Shown here: positions 24,909 through 34,441 of the stretch, piece after piece
How the letters are laid out: each line of letters opens with the position of its first letter
Position numbering within the stretch: the first letter of the stretch is position 1
NCBI GenBank assembly: GCA_002710725.1
Contig: PAKT01000072.1
Location: 1-37,449, forward strand
From: Spongiibacteraceae bacterium
GTDB lineage: Bacteria > Pseudomonadota > Gammaproteobacteria > Pseudomonadales > Spongiibacteraceae
Direction of reading: 5' to 3'
DNA: 37,449 bases
Notes under the pieces: model-generated
Seen by the model: the letters and a program-made list of their open reading frames with translations, nothing else
Told to the model about the DNA's origin: nothing
The model's database searches: none
Program-made: the position numbers and the translations under genes

Positions 24909-25678
24909 TGCGTGTTGTTGTGGTTCGCAGCGTCCGCGGGGGTGGGGGAAGCAGTACCGTTGCAGCCAATCTGGCGGCTGCCATGCAGCAGCTGGGGTAC
25001 AGCTGTCTATTGTTGGATCTGTGCCAGAGCAATGATCTGCGCCTTCATGCCAGCGTTGATCCCTGTGAGCCGGATGGCTGGGCGCGACGTCTGGTGGCGG
25101 ATCAAGCCTGGGAGGTTGCTGTTTTTGGGGCCGGGGGCAGTTGTCGAGTCATTCCTTTTGGCGAGCTGGACGGTGATGCCTACGAGCGCTTTCTCGCGTT
25201 TCCGCAGGAGGCACTGGTCGCTTTTGCTGAACAGGTACAGGCGGGCTTTTCTCCGGCCGCCGATTGGCTGATTGTCGACGCGCCGCCCCTGGTCTCTCAG
25301 CACAGCGCCGCTTTTGAATCGATGCTGCACGCCTTTTCGAAATCGGCCTCGCTGAGACTGCTCGCAGTGCCGCCGGAGGCGCCCGCGTATACCAGTCTTC
25401 GGTTCAGTACACGGGTGCGAAACGCAGCGGCTGACTATCACCTGCTGCTCAATCGGGCGGCCCCCGAAGTGGCAATCAACCGGGATCTGTCACTGGTGTT
25501 TCGACAGGAATTTGCTTCGCGGATGGTTCCCATTCGGATCGGCGCGGACAGTGCGTTGGCGGAGGCCTTTGCCAGTCTTCGTACCGTTTTCCAGTATTCT
25601 CCAGACAGCGAAGCGGCGCGAGAGTTTCACGCCCTGGCTATCTGGTGTCAGGCGAGTCTGGTGGGGGAGAGGTCATGA
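24908..25678 (+). CDS. bcsQ: Cellulose biosynthesis MinD/ParA-like protein BcsQ
   Basis: SIMIBI-class ATPase-like protein, 256 residues, required for cellulose secretion and complex localisation in E. coli. The P-loop is 'RGGGGSSTVAANLAAAMQQ' near residue 10; the signature lysines of ParA/MinD Walker A (K-G-G-x-G-K) are replaced by Arg and Ser, as also happens in E. coli BcsQ ('RGGVGTTT'). A Walker A'-like 'CLLLDLC' and 'DWLIVDAPP' follow. It overlaps bcsR by 1 nt and bcsA by 4 nt (ATGA), so the first genes are translationally linked. ATG at 24908 is preferred to TTG one codon upstream. Confidence 0.88.
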   Translation: MRVVVVRSVRGGGGSSTVAANLAAAMQQLGYSCLLLDLCQSNDLRLHASVDPCEPDGWARRLVADQAWEVAVFGAGGSCRVIPFGELDGDAYERFLAFPQEALVAFAEQVQAGFSPAADWLIVDAPPLVSQHSAAFESMLHAFSKSASLRLLAVPPEAPAYTSLRFSTRVRNAAADYHLLLNRAAPEVAINRDLSLVFRQEFASRMVPIRIGADSALAEAFASLRTVFQYSPDSEAAREFHALAIWCQASLVGERS

Positions 25679-28335
25679 GTCGTGACACAGGTGGTTCTGA
25701 CCGCCTCGTGGTTCGTCGATCCCAGCTCAGCGTGTTGCGCTGGCTGTTCAAGCCAGACATCAAGCGAATGTTTGAAGCGCGCTACGATGAATACCGCGGT
25801 GCGCGTGGTTACTCGCGAATTGGACGGTTGCTGGTAGGTGCCTGGCTGTACTTTTCGTACTGCTTTCTCAAACCTGAAATTTTTGGTGTGCCAAGCTGGC
25901 GCCTGCTCAAGGTTCTGTTCCCCCACGTTGACCTCAGTCGACCTCGTCTGGGCGATCTGCTGCGAATGCCGATTCAGCTGATCTGGTTGCTGTTGTTCAA
26001 GCAGGTCAGCACGCGGGATCGACGCCGAATCAGACAGTTTTACCGATTGGCTGACCTTCGTTCAAGGCGTGTACTGTTTCGCCTGGTGGCGCTGACCCGT
26101 TTGTCCATCCGCAAGCTTCAGCATACCTTTGCCAGGCGCGAAAACACTGAGTCTGAAGGCGCTAAGCCCCCCCGGGAAAGCTGGGAGCTGGCCGGATTCA
26201 CAATGAGTCTGTTGCTCGGGTTTGCGGGCTTTCTGGCGTTTATCTGCATTACGGTACCGTTCAGTCTTACGGCTCAGGCCGGCTTCGTCAGCGCGTTGAT
26301 CATTACAGCACTGATCCTGCGCCAGGTGCCGGGCCGTTACCCGGCGTTGATGCTGATGATGCTGTCGCTGATCGTCAGCTTCCGTTACATCTGGTGGCGC
26401 GTGTCCTCGACGATTAACTTTGATGACACCTTGGGGTTGATTCTGGGAATAATCCTGTTGTTGGCGGAGGCCTATGCCTGGCTGGTTCTTTTACTTGGGT
26501 ATTTCCAGACCATTTGGCCCTTGCGCCGCTCACCCGAAAAGCTTCCGGACAATACAGACGAGTGGCCCACGATTGACTTGATGATCCCAACCTACAACGA
26601 AGAATTGGATGTTGTTCGGGCGACTGTACTTGCCTGTCTGGGGTTGGACTGGCCCAGAGAAAAACTGCGCATCCATATCCTCGATGACGGCAAGCGCGAC
26701 AGTTTTAAAGACTTTGCAGCGGAAGTGAATGTTAACTACATTCGCCGCCCAACCAACGAGTATGCCAAGGCCGGTAATATCAATTACGCGCTCAAGAAAA
26801 CCAGTGCGGACTATGTGGCGATTTTTGACTGCGACCACATTCCGACCCGGGCCTTTTTCCAGGTGGCCATGGGCTGGTTTCTGAAGGATCCCAAACTCGC
26901 GCTGGTGCAGACCCCCCATCATTTTTATTCGCCCGATGCCTTCGAACGCAATCTGGGTAATTTTCGCAAGATACCCAATGAAGGCACGCTGTTTTATGGC
27001 CTGACCCAGGATGGCAATGATCTCTGGAATGCCGCCTTTTTTTGTGGCTCCTGTGCGGTGATACGCCGTGATGCACTGGAAGAAATAGGCGGCATAGCCG
27101 TTGAAACCGTGACCGAAGATGCCCACACCTCATTGCGGCTGCATCGTAAAGGCTACAACTCTGCCTACCTTCGAGCGCCAGTCTCGGCGGGGCTGGCCAC
27201 TGAGACCCTGTCTGCCCACGTTGGCCAGCGCATTCGCTGGGCACGCGGCATGGCTCAGATTCTGCGGCTGGACAATCCCCTGGTTGGCCCGGGCCTTAAC
27301 TGGCGTCAGCGGCTGTGCTATTTCAATGCCATGCTGCATTTTCTGGCGGGGATACCCCGCTTGGTCTTTCTGACCGCTCCCTTGGCCTTTCTGCTGCTTC
27401 ATACCTACATTATTTTTGCTCCAGCGGCGCTGCTGCTGCTGTATGTTCTTCCCCATATGTTTCTGGCTTCAGTGGTGAACTCGACCACTCAGGGAAAATA
27501 TCGCTATTCCTTCTGGGGCGAGGTGTATGAAATTGTTCTGTCGTGGTATGTGGCCAGGCCAACCACGGTAGCCCTGTTTGCTCCCGATAAAGGCAAGTTC
27601 AATGTAACTGCCAAAGGGGGTAAGGTTGAAAATTTTTACTATGACTGGGTGATTTCCAAACCCTATATTTTTCTGATCCTGCTGAATATCGCCGGGATTA
27701 TCTGGGGCGGCGTGCGCATTGCGTTTGGACCGGAGGATGAAGTTGCTGCGGTGTTGGTCAACCTGGGTTGGGTGCTGTACAACCTTATTCTGCTGTGCGC
27801 GGCCGTGGCTGTAGCCGGCGAGGTAAAGCAGGTGCGTTCGGCACCGCGTGTTGAGGTGGATATGCCGGCCAGTATCCGCTTGCCCAACGGTCGGGCCTAT
27901 CAAGCCTCGCTGCGGGATTTTTCGATCGGTGGTCTGCGCATTGATCTGGAGGACAGCTCCGTCGTGGGGGATTACACCCGCGTCGATATACAGTTGCAGC
28001 GGGCAAACCGCACGTTTTCGTTCCCGGCTCGCATTGTATTTTCGAATAATCAGATGCTGGGTTTGAGGCTGGAGCCGATGACGCGGCAGCAGAAAATTGA
28101 CTACGTTCAATGCACCTTTGCCAGAGCGGATTTGTGGGTCCGCTGGAAGCGCGACTATGACATAGATCGCCCGGGTGTCAGTTTTGGTCAGGTTGTCAGC
28201 GCCGCTGCGCAGGGCCTGAGAATATCACTGGAGAGTGGGCCACGCCCCTTGCCTTGGATTGTCCGCGGTATCAGTTTCATTATCCGTTCGTTGAGATCCG
28301 TTGCGCCTGTGAGAGTTGAGGCTAAAGCCTTGTGA
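25675..28335 (+). CDS. bcsA: Cellulose synthase catalytic subunit BcsA
   Basis: Inner-membrane GT2 processive glycosyltransferase that polymerises UDP-glucose into beta-1,4-glucan and secretes it. The 886 residues include the long N-terminal region found in E. coli-type BcsA. The catalytic domain has DD (337-338), DCD (385-387), the 'FFCGS' finger-loop region (about 455), the TED catalytic base (480-482) and the QRIRW product-site motif (518-522). Multiple membrane helices precede and follow it. The C-terminal PilZ domain for c-di-GMP has RSAPR (721-725) and 'DFSIGG' (from 748), so activation by c-di-GMP is expected. GGGGAGAGG precedes the ATG. Confidence 0.95.
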   Translation: MSRDTGGSDRLVVRRSQLSVLRWLFKPDIKRMFEARYDEYRGARGYSRIGRLLVGAWLYFSYCFLKPEIFGVPSWRLLKVLFPHVDLSRPRLGDLLRMPIQLIWLLLFKQVSTRDRRRIRQFYRLADLRSRRVLFRLVALTRLSIRKLQHTFARRENTESEGAKPPRESWELAGFTMSLLLGFAGFLAFICITVPFSLTAQAGFVSALIITALILRQVPGRYPALMLMMLSLIVSFRYIWWRVSSTINFDDTLGLILGIILLLAEAYAWLVLLLGYFQTIWPLRRSPEKLPDNTDEWPTIDLMIPTYNEELDVVRATVLACLGLDWPREKLRIHILDDGKRDSFKDFAAEVNVNYIRRPTNEYAKAGNINYALKKTSADYVAIFDCDHIPTRAFFQVAMGWFLKDPKLALVQTPHHFYSPDAFERNLGNFRKIPNEGTLFYGLTQDGNDLWNAAFFCGSCAVIRRDALEEIGGIAVETVTEDAHTSLRLHRKGYNSAYLRAPVSAGLATETLSAHVGQRIRWARGMAQILRLDNPLVGPGLNWRQRLCYFNAMLHFLAGIPRLVFLTAPLAFLLLHTYIIFAPAALLLLYVLPHMFLASVVNSTTQGKYRYSFWGEVYEIVLSWYVARPTTVALFAPDKGKFNVTAKGGKVENFYYDWVISKPYIFLILLNIAGIIWGGVRIAFGPEDEVAAVLVNLGWVLYNLILLCAAVAVAGEVKQVRSAPRVEVDMPASIRLPNGRAYQASLRDFSIGGLRIDLEDSSVVGDYTRVDIQLQRANRTFSFPARIVFSNNQMLGLRLEPMTRQQKIDYVQCTFARADLWVRWKRDYDIDRPGVSFGQVVSAAAQGLRISLESGPRPLPWIVRGISFIIRSLRSVAPVRVEAKAL

Positions 28336-30575
28336 GGAGAAGAACCTTGGTTAACAGAATCTTGAAGTTTGGGGTGCCATTCACCTTGCTGAGTGCCGTA
28401 GCATTGGCCCAGCAGCCGACGGATCCGGCAGACCCGCGAAGCCTGGTTCAGGACAGCCGCACCGTGGCTGAGATGGGCTACTCTGACAGTTTTGAGATAT
28501 TGGGCAGTCAGGGGTCGAGAACGATTGGTTTCGGTTCTCGCCTGGATGAGGTGGTGGAATCCGCGCACATCGAGCTGGATTTTACCGCGTCCCCTGCCCT
28601 TGCGCCGCTATACTCCCATCTCAAGGTCTTCCTGAATAACGAACTGCAGAAAGTCGTGCATTTCGCGGATGCCGGCGCCGGTAATCCGCTGCAGTCGACA
28701 GTTCAGCTCAATCCAAAATTTTTTGGTGAGTACAACCAGATTCGAATGCAATTGATCGGGCACCTGGATAAACAGTGCTGGAACCCCGACGATCCCAGTA
28801 TCTGGCTGACATTGAGCAAAACCTCTGAGCTTCACCTGAAGAAACGCAAGCTGAAACTGGCCAATGATCTTGCCATGCTGCCGGCCCCGTTCTTCGACAA
28901 GCGAGATTTCCGCAAGCTTTTCCTGCCTGTGGTATTTGGCCCCAACTTCCACTTGGGTACGGTTGAAGCGGCGGCGATGGCGACGTCCTATTTCGGCTCG
29001 TTGGCCGAGTGGCGAGAATCGCGGTTCCCGGTGTTTGTTGACAAGCTGCCTGAGCAGCACGCAATAGTTTTCGTTACCAACGATAACAGGCCCGATTTTC
29101 TGAGGGATTTTCCCGACGTCAGCAAGCCCACGCTGCAGATCGTTTCGCACCCGGATAACCCTTACGTCAAGCTGCTCCTGATTCAGGGGCGCGACGATGC
29201 AGACCTGAAAACTGCGGTGCGCGGCCTGGCCCTCGGTACCGATCTTCTCAGCGGTTCGGTGGCTTCCGTAAACCATATTTCGGATGTGCAGCCTCGCCAG
29301 CCCTACGATGCGCCAAACTGGGTGCGCACAGATCGGCCGGTACAGTTTGCCGAGCTGGTAGACGACCCTGCCCAGCTGCAGGTTGAAGGTCGTTTGCCTG
29401 CGCCAATCAATCTGACGTTTGCTTTGCCGCCCGACCTGTTTACCTGGCAAAGCCGCGGTATTCCGATGGAGCTGAACTACCGCTATACACCCCTGGTCAA
29501 GGATACGACCGATTCCAGTATGAGTTTTCGCGTCAACGGTGACTTTATTGAGGCGTTTAAGCTGACCAGTGAGGGTATCAGTGGCACGGAAAAGCGTATG
29601 CGAATTCCTCTGTTGAGCGATGTATTGCGTGACCAGGGAGATACTGTCCGCTTGCCGTCGTTTAGGGTCGGCAACAACAACGAGATGAGTTTTCAGTTTG
29701 CGTTCGCGGGTGTTCAGGATGGTCACTGCCTGGCGGTTACGGCGAACAACTACCAGGCCGTCATCGACCCTACCTCAACACTGGATTTCACTGGTTTCCC
29801 TCACTATCTGGAGATGCCAAACCTGCACGCCTTTGCAACGTCGGGTTTTCCTTTCGTTCGTATGGCAGATCTATCGGAGACGGTATTTGTTTTGCCGAAA
29901 ATACCAAGCAGGGAAGAAGTTGAAACTCTGCTGTATTTAGCCGGTTTTCTGGGTAGCCGTGCCGGCTTTCCCGGGTTGAATCTCACGGTGTCAGACAGCT
30001 GGAATGAAGAGCTTCTGGCAGACAAGGATATTCTCGCGATCGGTGTCGACAATACCTTGAGTGGGCGCTCTGGGGATATGGACAATCTGAATCTGGCGGT
30101 GAATGCCAGCGAGCGGTTCCTGCGTTTGCCGGTGCGCAATACCGGTAACGAATTTCGTCGCTGGCGCAGTGATACCGATAGTGATGAACGTCAGAATGTG
30201 AGTATCACTGCCAATGGCGGATTTGCTGCGCTGGTGGGTGTGGAGTCGCCGGTCAGTCGTAATCGCAGCATGGTGTCAGTACTGGCTGCTCACGATACGG
30301 ATCTTCGCCTTGTTCAGCGTGCGCTTTCCGATGGTGGCAAGCATAGCTTCATGTTCGGCTCGGCGGTAACGCTGAGAGGCGATAAAGTGGCCAGTTATCA
30401 CGTAGGTGACACCTACTATGTCGGTTCTTTGCCGCTGCTGGACCTGCTGTGGTTTCACTTGTCTGAGTATCCGCTGCTGCTGGCTTTTGTCGCCCTGTTG
30501 GTCACCGTGGCCTTGGCAACCCTGTTGTGGCGTATCGTCACACTGATTGCGCGGCGTCGTGTGGAAGTCGACTGA
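28332..30575 (+). CDS. bcsB: Cellulose synthase periplasmic subunit BcsB
   Basis: Periplasmic subunit anchored to the inner membrane; it guides the glucan from BcsA across the periplasm. 747 residues with an N-terminal signal sequence ('ILKFGVPFTLLSAVALAQQP'), alternating carbohydrate-binding and flavodoxin-like domains ('WNPDDPSIWLTLSKTSELHL', 'IQGRDDADLKTAVRGLALG'), and a single C-terminal membrane helix (about 712-735) ending in a basic tail. The GTG at 28332 overlaps the bcsA stop (GTGA). A TTG at 28347 with AGGAG 7 nt upstream is a real alternative and would give 742 residues. Subunit and order fit bcsA-bcsB. Confidence 0.93.
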   Translation: MRRRTLVNRILKFGVPFTLLSAVALAQQPTDPADPRSLVQDSRTVAEMGYSDSFEILGSQGSRTIGFGSRLDEVVESAHIELDFTASPALAPLYSHLKVFLNNELQKVVHFADAGAGNPLQSTVQLNPKFFGEYNQIRMQLIGHLDKQCWNPDDPSIWLTLSKTSELHLKKRKLKLANDLAMLPAPFFDKRDFRKLFLPVVFGPNFHLGTVEAAAMATSYFGSLAEWRESRFPVFVDKLPEQHAIVFVTNDNRPDFLRDFPDVSKPTLQIVSHPDNPYVKLLLIQGRDDADLKTAVRGLALGTDLLSGSVASVNHISDVQPRQPYDAPNWVRTDRPVQFAELVDDPAQLQVEGRLPAPINLTFALPPDLFTWQSRGIPMELNYRYTPLVKDTTDSSMSFRVNGDFIEAFKLTSEGISGTEKRMRIPLLSDVLRDQGDTVRLPSFRVGNNNEMSFQFAFAGVQDGHCLAVTANNYQAVIDPTSTLDFTGFPHYLEMPNLHAFATSGFPFVRMADLSETVFVLPKIPSREEVETLLYLAGFLGSRAGFPGLNLTVSDSWNEELLADKDILAIGVDNTLSGRSGDMDNLNLAVNASERFLRLPVRNTGNEFRRWRSDTDSDERQNVSITANGGFAALVGVESPVSRNRSMVSVLAAHDTDLRLVQRALSDGGKHSFMFGSAVTLRGDKVASYHVGDTYYVGSLPLLDLLWFHLSEYPLLLAFVALLVTVALATLLWRIVTLIARRRVEVD

Positions 30576-30647
30576 CGTGCCGGGTGGCTGACTGCGCGAG
30601 AGCGGGGCGGAACCGGCTGGAATGGAATTTCAGTTGTTGTGGGGCGG

Positions 30648-30668
30648 CCTGGCGCGAATTGCGCCAGG
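30648..30668 (+). repeat. Hairpin between bcsB and bcsC
   Basis: CCTGGCGC, GAATT, GCGCCAGG: perfect 8-bp stem with a 5-nt loop in the 124-bp gap between bcsB and bcsC. No T-tract follows, so it is more likely an RNA-processing or attenuation element than a terminator. The gap is where bcsZ sits in enterobacterial operons. Confidence 0.45.
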
Positions 30669-30699
30669 GTAGCGCGCGTCAGCTGGTGTGGGAGGATGT

Positions 30700-33600
30700 G
30701 TGCGCGTAACGGGTCGTACAGTGTTACAGGCGCTGCCATTAATCGTGCTTGGCGCAATAGTCTGGTGGGCATATCAGCGATATTGGGCCCCGGAAGACGT
30801 GCGTCCGGAAACTCAGCTCAAGGTCGATGTAGAGCAGTCTGGTGATCCGGCAGGGTACTCAACCGCGGCCCCCGATGAGCGGGATCTGCGCGAACTCATT
30901 CGGCGCCTGCATCTCGCCGAAGTCATGAGTCGTCCGGATCTGTTGAACGAGGCGCTCAGCAAACTGAAAGCCATCGCTCCCGCGCATCGGCAGGCATTGT
31001 TCTTTGAAGCGTATCAGGCCTTGTTATCGGGAAATAATCAGCGCGCCCGTGACATTCTCGAAAAGTATGAGAGCGCTTATCCCAATTCAACGGGCGCTCG
31101 TCAGCTGTCGGATTTAATCGACGCTGAAACTACGCGCAAGCGGGAACTGCAACAGGCTCGCCTTCTGGCGACCGCGGGCCGTCATGCCAAGGCGCTTGAA
31201 AGCTACGATTCTCTGTTCCCTGATGGACGGCCAACCCTGACACTGGAACTCGAGTATCTACGCACTCAGGCCAGCCTTGAGAGTCGTTGGCAGGAAACCT
31301 TTCAGGCGCTGAAAAGACTGGACTCGGAATATCCCGATGTTCCGCCAATTGAGCTTGCGCTCGCCGATCACCTCATGCGCAATAATTCCGATAGCCGGCG
31401 GGCTTTGAACACTTACAGGCGCCTGGCTTACGGTTATGGTTTTGGTCGTCAGGCAGCAGACAGCTGGCTTCGTGTACTGAATAGCCAGGCCATCAGTCGC
31501 GATGTGCTGGCTGAATACCGGGAGCTTGCCAGCCGCTACCCGGGCGATATCGACATCCAGGAGCGCTATAGAGCAGCGCAGGCAGAGTTCAAGGCCGAGC
31601 AGCAGCGCCTGCAGAACCCGCATTACCGAGCCAGGAAAGAAGGTCTCGCGCTGTTGAATCGCGACAAGACCAAAAAGGCGAAAGGGAAATTGCTCCAGGC
31701 ACTCAAGGGCTTCCCCAAGGATGAGGAAGTGCTGGGTGGCTTGGGTATGGTGTATCTGCGAGAAGGACGCCAGGCAAAGGCATTAGATTACTTTGCACGA
31801 GCCCGGAACAACAATCTCGATCCTGATCTGACATCCAAGTGGGACGCCCTCTACAATACGTCGCTCTACTGGGCCAATCTGGACCGCGCGGATCTTATGA
31901 TTGAACAGCGTCAGTACCGCGAAGCCGAGGAGCTGCTGCGCGAGAACATCAAGGTAAACCCTGCTGCGCCTGAAGCCTATCAACGTCTGGCTGAAATAGA
32001 AAAGATAAGGGGTAACTACGCCGAGGCAGACAGGCGTTATGTCCAGGCGCTGAGTGTCGAGCCTTTGCACGAACCCTCACTGTGGGGGCGGGTAGAACTG
32101 TTGGCTGAACGCGACAATCGCGGTGCAGCGATGGAACTTGCATTCAGCTACAGCAAAGGACAGCGGGCTCAGATAGCCGATCGTCTGAGGGCCTGGCAAC
32201 TTGAAAATGCGCTGGTATCGATTCAGCACGCCATCGCTCGCGGTGATCGGGACACTGCGCTGGACCAGATTCAGAGCGCGCTTGATTTGAAACCAGGCTC
32301 TGCCTGGCAGCGGGCTGATATTGCTTACGCTCTGGTCAGCCTGGGCAAGACTCAACGGGCAGACAGCTTGATGGCGGATTGGGCGCAGTCTGACAGTTCA
32401 CCTGATATGCAGTTTGCCTACGCGCTCTATCTCGAGAGCAGGGATCGTCTGGACGAGGCCGTCGCTACGCTGGAAGGCATACCCCTAAGCCAGCGTAGCG
32501 ATTCGATGCAAGCCAACTTGCGACGACTGGCATTCGACCAGCAGTTAGCGCGCGTCGGCGATGGCAGCAATGAGATGCTGGTAGCTACGCTGAACCAGAT
32601 GGAAATTGACTACCGCCAGGATCCGGATAATCAGATGCGTGTTGCCAGGCAATGGCTTGCCATCGATCGACCTGATCGCGCTGAACGCATCGTCGACGGC
32701 CTGAAGCCGACCGATGCCTGGCCGCTTGATCGACAGCTGGCCTATGGTGAGTTGCTGCTGGCGCTCGACAAGCTGGAAGCGTTTGGCGCCTGGTATGCGG
32801 GCATGAGTTCAAAAGAGATGAGCGCGGAGCAAAAGGCCCAATTTGATCGCCTCAACGCCCGCTTTGTTGTGCGGCGGGCTCGGGGCTTTGAAAACCGCGG
32901 CGACTATGACGTGGCCTATGCTTTCTACCAGCAATCGGCGGCGCTTGCCGGAGGTCATCAGCTTGCAGCGCAATTGGGTGTAGTGCGTATGGCGAGTCGA
33001 CTCGGCTATGAAGCTGTGTACGCCGACTATCGGCACCAGCTTTTGAAAAACCCGGAGCGACGCACACCAAGTGAAGTCGTCCTGATTGCTGACACACTGC
33101 ATCAGTTGGGCGATCACGAGCGGGCAGACGCATTGTTGAGTGATGTTGAGCAGCGCGGCGACGCGTCGGCGTTCGAACTGCGCAATGCCATGCTGCTGGC
33201 AGAGGAAATTAAAGCCTGGAAAACCTCCGAAGTACTGGCGCTCAAGGCCATTGAGAAAGAAACCGGGCTGAGCCCCGCCGGTGACCCGATAATGCTGTAC
33301 GCCGCTGCCGACAGTAACTGGCTGACCCGCAGCGCAAGGAGCACCGTTGATCGGGTGCGCGCGCGCGAAGATGGCCACATCTGGTTTGGTCTGGATTTCA
33401 GCGAGCGGGAGGATACCGAAGAAGCTTTTCTGGTGCCGATAGAAATCCTGTACCCGATTTCGAAATGGGACGGACATCTACTGGCGCGGATCGACTACGT
33501 CAGTCTGGACAGCGGTGACGTGGACTATATCGACCGTCCCACCTTGAGCCCGCTGACAACCCAGCGAATAGAGTTTCGCGAAAAACAAACCGGCATCGCG

Positions 33601-34434
33601 CTTGGTCTGGGCTGGCGTGCAGAAGATTGGTGGATGGACCTGGGTACGACCCCGCAGGGCTTCAGTGAGCGTACCTGGGTTGGAGGCGTCGGTCTGGCCG
33701 GCGACGTCGGCGATGTTGGCTGGAAACTGAATCTGTCGCGGCGTCCGGAAGTGGGTACAACGCTGTCGTATGCCGGTATGGAAGTGCCGGCCGAGGCCAG
33801 TGGTTTTCAGGGAAGCAACTGGGGGGGCGTGGTGCGCACCGGCGCCAAGCTCGGCTTGAGTTACGATCTGGGCGGCGAGGTGGGCTACTGGGCCAGCCTG
33901 CAGGCTCATCAACTGACCGGCGAGCGGGTCGAAGACAACAATCGTTTTGGTGTGCTGGGTGGCGTCTACTGGCGTTCCAGGGAGTCTGTTCCGCACAATA
34001 TTCGGGTTGGCGTGAACCTGCTGCATCTGCGTTATGACAAAAACCTGGAGCTGAGGGGCCTTGATAACGGCGGCTACTTCAGTCCGCAGAACTATCTTTC
34101 GCTGTCACTGCCGGTGCGCTACTTCGGACGTCGCGGTCACGACTTTTCCTACATGGTCGGTGCTTCGGTGAGCCACTCCTGGTCGAAGGAAGATGCGCCC
34201 TTTGGCTACGGAGAGGGTTCGTCGTCCGGCGGTGGTTTTGGTTTCACGCTGGAGGCAGCGGTTGAAAAGCGCATAAGTGACCACTGGTACGTGGGGGCAG
34301 CGGCCGATATTCAGCGCGCCGATTTCTACGAGCCCAATCACTTTACGCTTTACGCGCGTTACACCTTTAAAGATCGCTGGAACCCGGTGCCCACCCCGCC
34401 CGAGCCGCCAATACCCTACAGTGATTTTGATTGA
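30700..34434 (+). CDS. bcsC: Cellulose synthase outer-membrane export subunit BcsC
   Basis: Periplasmic TPR scaffold plus outer-membrane beta-barrel that exports cellulose; 1244 residues. A hydrophobic N-terminal segment ('VLQALPLIVLGAIVWWAYQ') is followed by many TPR-like helical repeats (for example 'GNYAEADRRYVQALSVEPLH', about residues 60-850). The BcsC C-terminal barrel starts near residue 893 ('WFGLDFSEREDTEEAFLVPI') and its last strand is 'FTLYARYTF'. A Pro-rich tail of about 20 residues continues beyond this strand. The GTG at 30700 follows GGAGG closely; a GTG at 30688 is possible. No clear signal-peptidase site is visible, so the N-terminus may stay as an anchor or be miscalled. Confidence 0.9.
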   Translation: MRVTGRTVLQALPLIVLGAIVWWAYQRYWAPEDVRPETQLKVDVEQSGDPAGYSTAAPDERDLRELIRRLHLAEVMSRPDLLNEALSKLKAIAPAHRQALFFEAYQALLSGNNQRARDILEKYESAYPNSTGARQLSDLIDAETTRKRELQQARLLATAGRHAKALESYDSLFPDGRPTLTLELEYLRTQASLESRWQETFQALKRLDSEYPDVPPIELALADHLMRNNSDSRRALNTYRRLAYGYGFGRQAADSWLRVLNSQAISRDVLAEYRELASRYPGDIDIQERYRAAQAEFKAEQQRLQNPHYRARKEGLALLNRDKTKKAKGKLLQALKGFPKDEEVLGGLGMVYLREGRQAKALDYFARARNNNLDPDLTSKWDALYNTSLYWANLDRADLMIEQRQYREAEELLRENIKVNPAAPEAYQRLAEIEKIRGNYAEADRRYVQALSVEPLHEPSLWGRVELLAERDNRGAAMELAFSYSKGQRAQIADRLRAWQLENALVSIQHAIARGDRDTALDQIQSALDLKPGSAWQRADIAYALVSLGKTQRADSLMADWAQSDSSPDMQFAYALYLESRDRLDEAVATLEGIPLSQRSDSMQANLRRLAFDQQLARVGDGSNEMLVATLNQMEIDYRQDPDNQMRVARQWLAIDRPDRAERIVDGLKPTDAWPLDRQLAYGELLLALDKLEAFGAWYAGMSSKEMSAEQKAQFDRLNARFVVRRARGFENRGDYDVAYAFYQQSAALAGGHQLAAQLGVVRMASRLGYEAVYADYRHQLLKNPERRTPSEVVLIADTLHQLGDHERADALLSDVEQRGDASAFELRNAMLLAEEIKAWKTSEVLALKAIEKETGLSPAGDPIMLYAAADSNWLTRSARSTVDRVRAREDGHIWFGLDFSEREDTEEAFLVPIEILYPISKWDGHLLARIDYVSLDSGDVDYIDRPTLSPLTTQRIEFREKQTGIALGLGWRAEDWWMDLGTTPQGFSERTWVGGVGLAGDVGDVGWKLNLSRRPEVGTTLSYAGMEVPAEASGFQGSNWGGVVRTGAKLGLSYDLGGEVGYWASLQAHQLTGERVEDNNRFGVLGGVYWRSRESVPHNIRVGVNLLHLRYDKNLELRGLDNGGYFSPQNYLSLSLPVRYFGRRGHDFSYMVGASVSHSWSKEDAPFGYGEGSSSGGGFGFTLEAAVEKRISDHWYVGAAADIQRADFYEPNHFTLYARYTFKDRWNPVPTPPEPPIPYSDFD

Positions 34435-34441
34435 GATTAAT

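Noticed and set aside
28608-29726. 372-codon minus-strand ORF opposite bcsB
   Set aside because: It lies fully within bcsB and lacks domains or a ribosome binding site.
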